A stretch of DNA of 64,000 nucleotides from NCBI RefSeq assembly GCF_039724765.1, contig NZ_CP155729.1, positions 1 through 64,000 on the forward strand. Reading direction: 5' to 3'. This stretch comes from Sagittula stellata E-37. GTDB lineage: Bacteria > Pseudomonadota > Alphaproteobacteria > Rhodobacterales > Rhodobacteraceae. A program made the position numbers and the translations under genes. This document shows, in pieces, positions 61,085 through 64,000 of the stretch. Position 1 is the stretch's first letter. Every line of letters begins with the position of its first letter. The notes beneath the pieces are model-generated. The model had not been told where the DNA came from and did not search any database. It saw only the letters and a program-made list of their open reading frames with translations.

Positions 61085-63370
61085 ATGACAACCTTGCCCA
61101 CCAAGCAGGAAATCCTCGACTGGATTTCCGAAAACCCGGCCCTCACCGCCAAGCGCGACATCGCGAAGGCCTTCGGCATCAAGGGTGCCGCACGCATCGA
61201 CCTCAAGCGCCTGCTGAAAGAGCTGGAGTCCGAAGGCCAGCTCGAAAAGCGGAAGAAGACCTATCGCGACCCGGACCGCCTGCCGCCCGTGACCGTCCTT
61301 CAGGCCAAGGCGCCCGACGCCAACGGCGACCTGTTCGCGCAGCCGCTGGAATGGCATGGAGAAGGTGTGGAGCCGACCGTGCTGCTGGTGACCCGCCCGG
61401 GCGATCCTGCGCTGGGGGAAGGCGACCGTATCCTCGCCCGGTTGCAGGTGGTGCACGAGGCCGACCACAATTACGAAGCCCGGCTGATCCGGCGCATCGG
61501 TGCGTCGCCCCGCAAGGTCGTGGGCCTGTTCCGCAAGACCGCCGAGGGCGGTCGCATCTTGCCCATCGACAAGGGCAGCGACAAGGAGTGGATGGTCGCG
61601 CCCGACGCAACGGGCGGCGCGAAGGACGGCGAACTGGTAGAGGCGGAACAGGCCGGGCCCAAGGGGCGCATGGGTCTGCCGAAGGCGCGCATCACGCTGC
61701 GGCTCGGCGATCCGTCAGAGCCCAAAGCGGTCTCTCTCATCGCCATCCATCAACACGGCATCCCCGACGACTTCCCGCAGGAGGTGCTGGACGAAGCCGA
61801 CGCGATGAAGCCCGCCGGTCTGTCCGGGCGCGAGGACCTGCGCGACCTGCCGCTTGTCACGATCGACCCCTCCGACGCGCGCGATCACGACGACGCGGTC
61901 TATGCCGTGGCCGATGACGATCCGAAAAACGCAGGCGGATTCCTGATCTGGGTGGCCATCGCCGACGTGGCCTATTACGTGCGCCCCGGCTCTGAACTGG
62001 ACCGGGAGGCGAAGAAGCGCGGCAACTCCTCCTACTTTCCGGACCGCGTGGTGCCGATGCTGCCCGACCGGCTGTCGGGGGATCTATGTTCGCTGCACGA
62101 AGGGGTTCCGCGCGCCTGTATCGCGGTGCGCATGAAAATCGACGCCGAGGGCAACAAGCTGGGCCAGACGTTCGTGCGCGGCCTGATGCGCTCGCCCGCG
62201 TCGCTGACCTACCAAGAGGTGCAGGCGGCCATAGACGGAGAGCCGAACGAGAAAACCGGCCCGCTTCTGGATGAGGTTCTGAAACCGCTGTACGCCGCCT
62301 ACGCCGCGCTGAAATCCGCGCGGGAACGACGCCAGCCGCTCGACCTCGACCTCCCGGAACGCAAGGTGATGCTGAGCGAAGAGGGCAAGGTCACATCAGT
62401 CGCCTTCACCGACCGGCTGGACGCGCACAAGCTGATCGAGGAGATGATGGTCCTTGCCAACGTCGCCGCCGCTGAGACGCTGAACGCCAAGGACATGCCG
62501 CTCCTGTTCCGGGTGCACGAGGAGCCGTCTCAGGACAAGTTGGAGTCGCTGCGCGACACCGCCGAATCCGCCGGGCTGACTCTGGCCAAGGGGCAGGTGC
62601 TGAAGACCCGCCACCTGAACCAGCTTCTGCACCAGGCCGCAGGCAAGGACGAGGCGGAGCTGATCAACATGGCGACGCTGCGAAGCATGACGCAGGCGTA
62701 CTACAGCCCCAAGAACTTCGGGCACTTCGGCCTCGCGCTACAAAACTACGCGCATTTCACGTCGCCCATCCGGCGCTACTCCGACCTGATCGTGCACCGT
62801 GCCCTGATCGCCGCGCACAAATGGGGCGACGACGGCCTGACCGCGCAGGAAATCGAGCGGCTGGAACAGACCGCGCAGCACATCTCGGACACGGAGCGGC
62901 GCTCGATGATGGCCGAGCGGGATACCAACGACCGCTACCTCGCCGCCTACCTCAGCGACCGTCTGGGGGCCGAGTTCACCGGGCGCTTGTCCGGCATCGC
63001 AAAGTTCGGGATATTCGTGAAGCTGGACGAGACCGGCGCCGACGGGCTGGTGCCGATCTCGACCCTTGGCAACGAGTATTTCCACTTCGACCGCGACGCC
63101 GGGACCCTGATGGGTGCCGACAGTGGGCGGATCATCGCGCTTGGGATGCGCGCCAAAGTCAAGCTGGTGGAGGCCGCGCCCGTCACCGGCGGCATCGCCT
63201 TCGAACTGCTGGAGCTGGACGACGACGCCTACGAGAGCCGGGCGGGCGGGCGGTTCGGACGTGGCGGTGCGCGGCGGGGCCGTTCCGGGCCGTCGCCGCG
63301 CCGCAAGCTCGCCAAGGCCAAGGCCCGCGACAAGAAGGTCAAGCGCAAGGTCACGCGGCAGCGGCGGTAG
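61085..63370 (+). CDS. rnr: Ribonuclease R
   Basis: A 761-residue 3'-5' exoribonuclease of the RNase II family. An N-terminal winged helix (TKQEILDWISENP, IKGAARIDLKRLLKEL) is followed by cold-shock-like domains, the RNB domain (TIDPSDARDHDDAVYA with the catalytic Asp cluster; SPIRRYSDLIVHRAL), and an S1 domain (FTGRLSGIAKFGIFVKLDETG). The C-terminus is a long basic Arg/Lys/Gly tail. I chose ATG 61085 (MTTLPTKQE); an ATG eight codons upstream is in frame. It overlaps the GST gene by 20 bases at the 3' ends. Confidence 0.96.
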   Translation: MTTLPTKQEILDWISENPALTAKRDIAKAFGIKGAARIDLKRLLKELESEGQLEKRKKTYRDPDRLPPVTVLQAKAPDANGDLFAQPLEWHGEGVEPTVLLVTRPGDPALGEGDRILARLQVVHEADHNYEARLIRRIGASPRKVVGLFRKTAEGGRILPIDKGSDKEWMVAPDATGGAKDGELVEAEQAGPKGRMGLPKARITLRLGDPSEPKAVSLIAIHQHGIPDDFPQEVLDEADAMKPAGLSGREDLRDLPLVTIDPSDARDHDDAVYAVADDDPKNAGGFLIWVAIADVAYYVRPGSELDREAKKRGNSSYFPDRVVPMLPDRLSGDLCSLHEGVPRACIAVRMKIDAEGNKLGQTFVRGLMRSPASLTYQEVQAAIDGEPNEKTGPLLDEVLKPLYAAYAALKSARERRQPLDLDLPERKVMLSEEGKVTSVAFTDRLDAHKLIEEMMVLANVAAAETLNAKDMPLLFRVHEEPSQDKLESLRDTAESAGLTLAKGQVLKTRHLNQLLHQAAGKDEAELINMATLRSMTQAYYSPKNFGHFGLALQNYAHFTSPIRRYSDLIVHRALIAAHKWGDDGLTAQEIERLEQTAQHISDTERRSMMAERDTNDRYLAAYLSDRLGAEFTGRLSGIAKFGIFVKLDETGADGLVPISTLGNEYFHFDRDAGTLMGADSGRIIALGMRAKVKLVEAAPVTGGIAFELLELDDDAYESRAGGRFGRGGARRGRSGPSPRRKLAKAKARDKKVKRKVTRQRR

Positions 63371-64000
63371 GCGTCCTGAACCGCTCCGGGTATAGCTGCG
63401 CACGTCCACGGGTCACGTAGGCCATCAGGCTGCCGCGTTCACGCAGGGCATGTCGCGCGGGCGTGTCGCCGGGCAGCTTGTCCAGCGCCGAAAGGACCGG
63501 CAGGGCGGCGGCGTCCACCGCCGAGGGACGGCTGCCGAACAACCATGGCCCCTCGCCCAAACGCTGCTGCAGCACGTCGAGGTCGGCTGCTGCAGCCTGC
63601 GCCGCATGCGCGTCCGAGAACTTGCCGATTCCTTGGCTTTGCAACGTCTTCCGAATGCCCTTGCGCGCCAGTCCCGGCACCACGAGACGCAGCGGTCTGG
63701 GCATGGCCCCGAAGACGGCAGGCTCCAGCACGGCCCATCCGTCGTCGCGCACCCATCTGTCGTTGACCAGAAACAGGCGGAGATGCTCCTCCACCATGCG
63801 GATGATCGCATGGGCCTGCGCGCGCTGCCCCGCATCCAGGCCGGGAAACAGGTCCGCGCCCTGTGTTTCGAGCCATGCGAGGATGAAGTTGCTGTCGGGC
63901 ACCGGGCCGTCCGGCGTGCGCAGGATCGGCAGTTTGCCGTAGCCGATGGAAGGGGGCATCATCAGCCACTCCGGCTCCCACGCCTGCCCGGAAAGATCCA
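63351..64000 (-). CDS. Glutathione S-transferase family protein (N-terminus beyond window)
   Basis: The reading frame is open to the right edge (LSGQAWEPEWLMMPPSIGYGKLPIL), so the real start is outside. The thioredoxin-like N-terminal part has the 'PVPDSNFILAWLE' pattern for glutathione contact. The helical C-terminal part (residues 100 on) includes RLGEGPWLFGSRPSAVDAAALPVLS. The 'GKLPIL' with 'SNFI' suggests the metaxin/GST-like subgroup. The 3' end overlaps rnr by 20 bases. Confidence 0.85.
   Translation of the reverse strand, partial: DLSGQAWEPEWLMMPPSIGYGKLPILRTPDGPVPDSNFILAWLETQGADLFPGLDAGQRAQAHAIIRMVEEHLRLFLVNDRWVRDDGWAVLEPAVFGAMPRPLRLVVPGLARKGIRKTLQSQGIGKFSDAHAAQAAAADLDVLQQRLGEGPWLFGSRPSAVDAAALPVLSALDKLPGDTPARHALRERGSLMAYVTRGRAQLYPERFRTPTAAAA

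Noticed and set aside
1..64000. tRNA or rRNA genes, integrases and transposases
   Set aside because: I saw no T-loop-like GTTCGAATC context with cloverleaf flanks, no rRNA sequence, and no integrase or transposase motifs in any translated frame.

Overview
The window is a 64 kb chromosomal piece of a GC-rich alphaproteobacterium, most likely order Rhodobacterales (Roseobacter/Rhodobacter group). The evidence is MipZ instead of MinCDE, a separate F0 operon (atpI-atpB-atpE-b'-b) without F1 genes, a serC-serA operon with a serC-motif-like leader, TTAA-N7-TTAA CtrA-type sites, Hint-domain, DUF1127 and DUF2794 proteins, and the gene order ffh-GNATs-chorismate mutase-rpsP-rimM-trmD-rplS-rpmE. I see no rRNA, tRNA, CRISPR array, transposase or phage gene.

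Layout. 1-6.1 kb: smc (cut by the left edge), a small lipoprotein, a multi-pass membrane protein with one cysteine, and mipZ. 6.3-9.0 kb: F0 ATP synthase operon (minus strand). 9.2-14.2 kb: LysR and ArsR regulators, a DUF1127 peptide, an AAC(6')-like acetyltransferase, an EamA exporter and azoreductase. 14.4-15.5 kb: two tandem paralogues of unknown function. 15.8-27.9 kb: translation and secretion genes (ffh, rpsP, rimM, trmD, rplS, rpmE) interleaved with five tandem GNAT acetyltransferases, a chorismate mutase and several unknown genes, including a lower-GC pair with a PD-(D/E)XK nuclease signature. 27.9-32.4 kb: orphan histidine kinase, peptidoglycan amidase, AGCS symporter and universal stress protein. 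32.7-36.3 kb: a DUF442-SQR fusion and a SulP transporter. 36.3-40.6 kb: phosphatase, a small heme-oxidase-like membrane protein, serA and serC. 40.7-44.3 kb: phenylacetate genes (TetR, paaK, thiolase, paaI). 44.9-50.2 kb: DUF2794, ureohydrolase, NlpC/P60, M17 aminopeptidase, an Hpt-like protein, carbonic anhydrase. 50.8-64 kb: asd, a CapD/WbpM-type epimerase, LOG protein, Thr/Ser dehydratase-like enzyme, dapD, Hint protein, dapE, GNAT, DUF2064, rnr and a partial GST. asd, dapD and dapE are scattered parts of the lysine/diaminopimelate pathway.

Main discovery candidate: a small promoter family built on ATTC-N8-GAAT, the consensus I recall for the sulfide/persulfide-responsive repressor SqrR (BigR class). 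It precedes the DUF442-SQR fusion, the SulP transporter and, in two tandem copies, the single-cysteine membrane protein at 4055-5263. In all three promoters the operator starts on the last base of the -35 hexamer and ends one base before the -10 hexamer. This ties an uncharacterised membrane protein to reactive-sulfur stress. No convincing SqrR gene lies in the window.

Second-tier observations are the nuclease pair inside the trmD-rplS interval, the five-gene GNAT array, a dispersed hairpin-plus-box repeat behind four minus-strand genes, two CtrA-type sites, TetR-type inverted repeats before paaI, a cysteine exchange in the SQR domain, and a Hint protein without its usual nucleophile.
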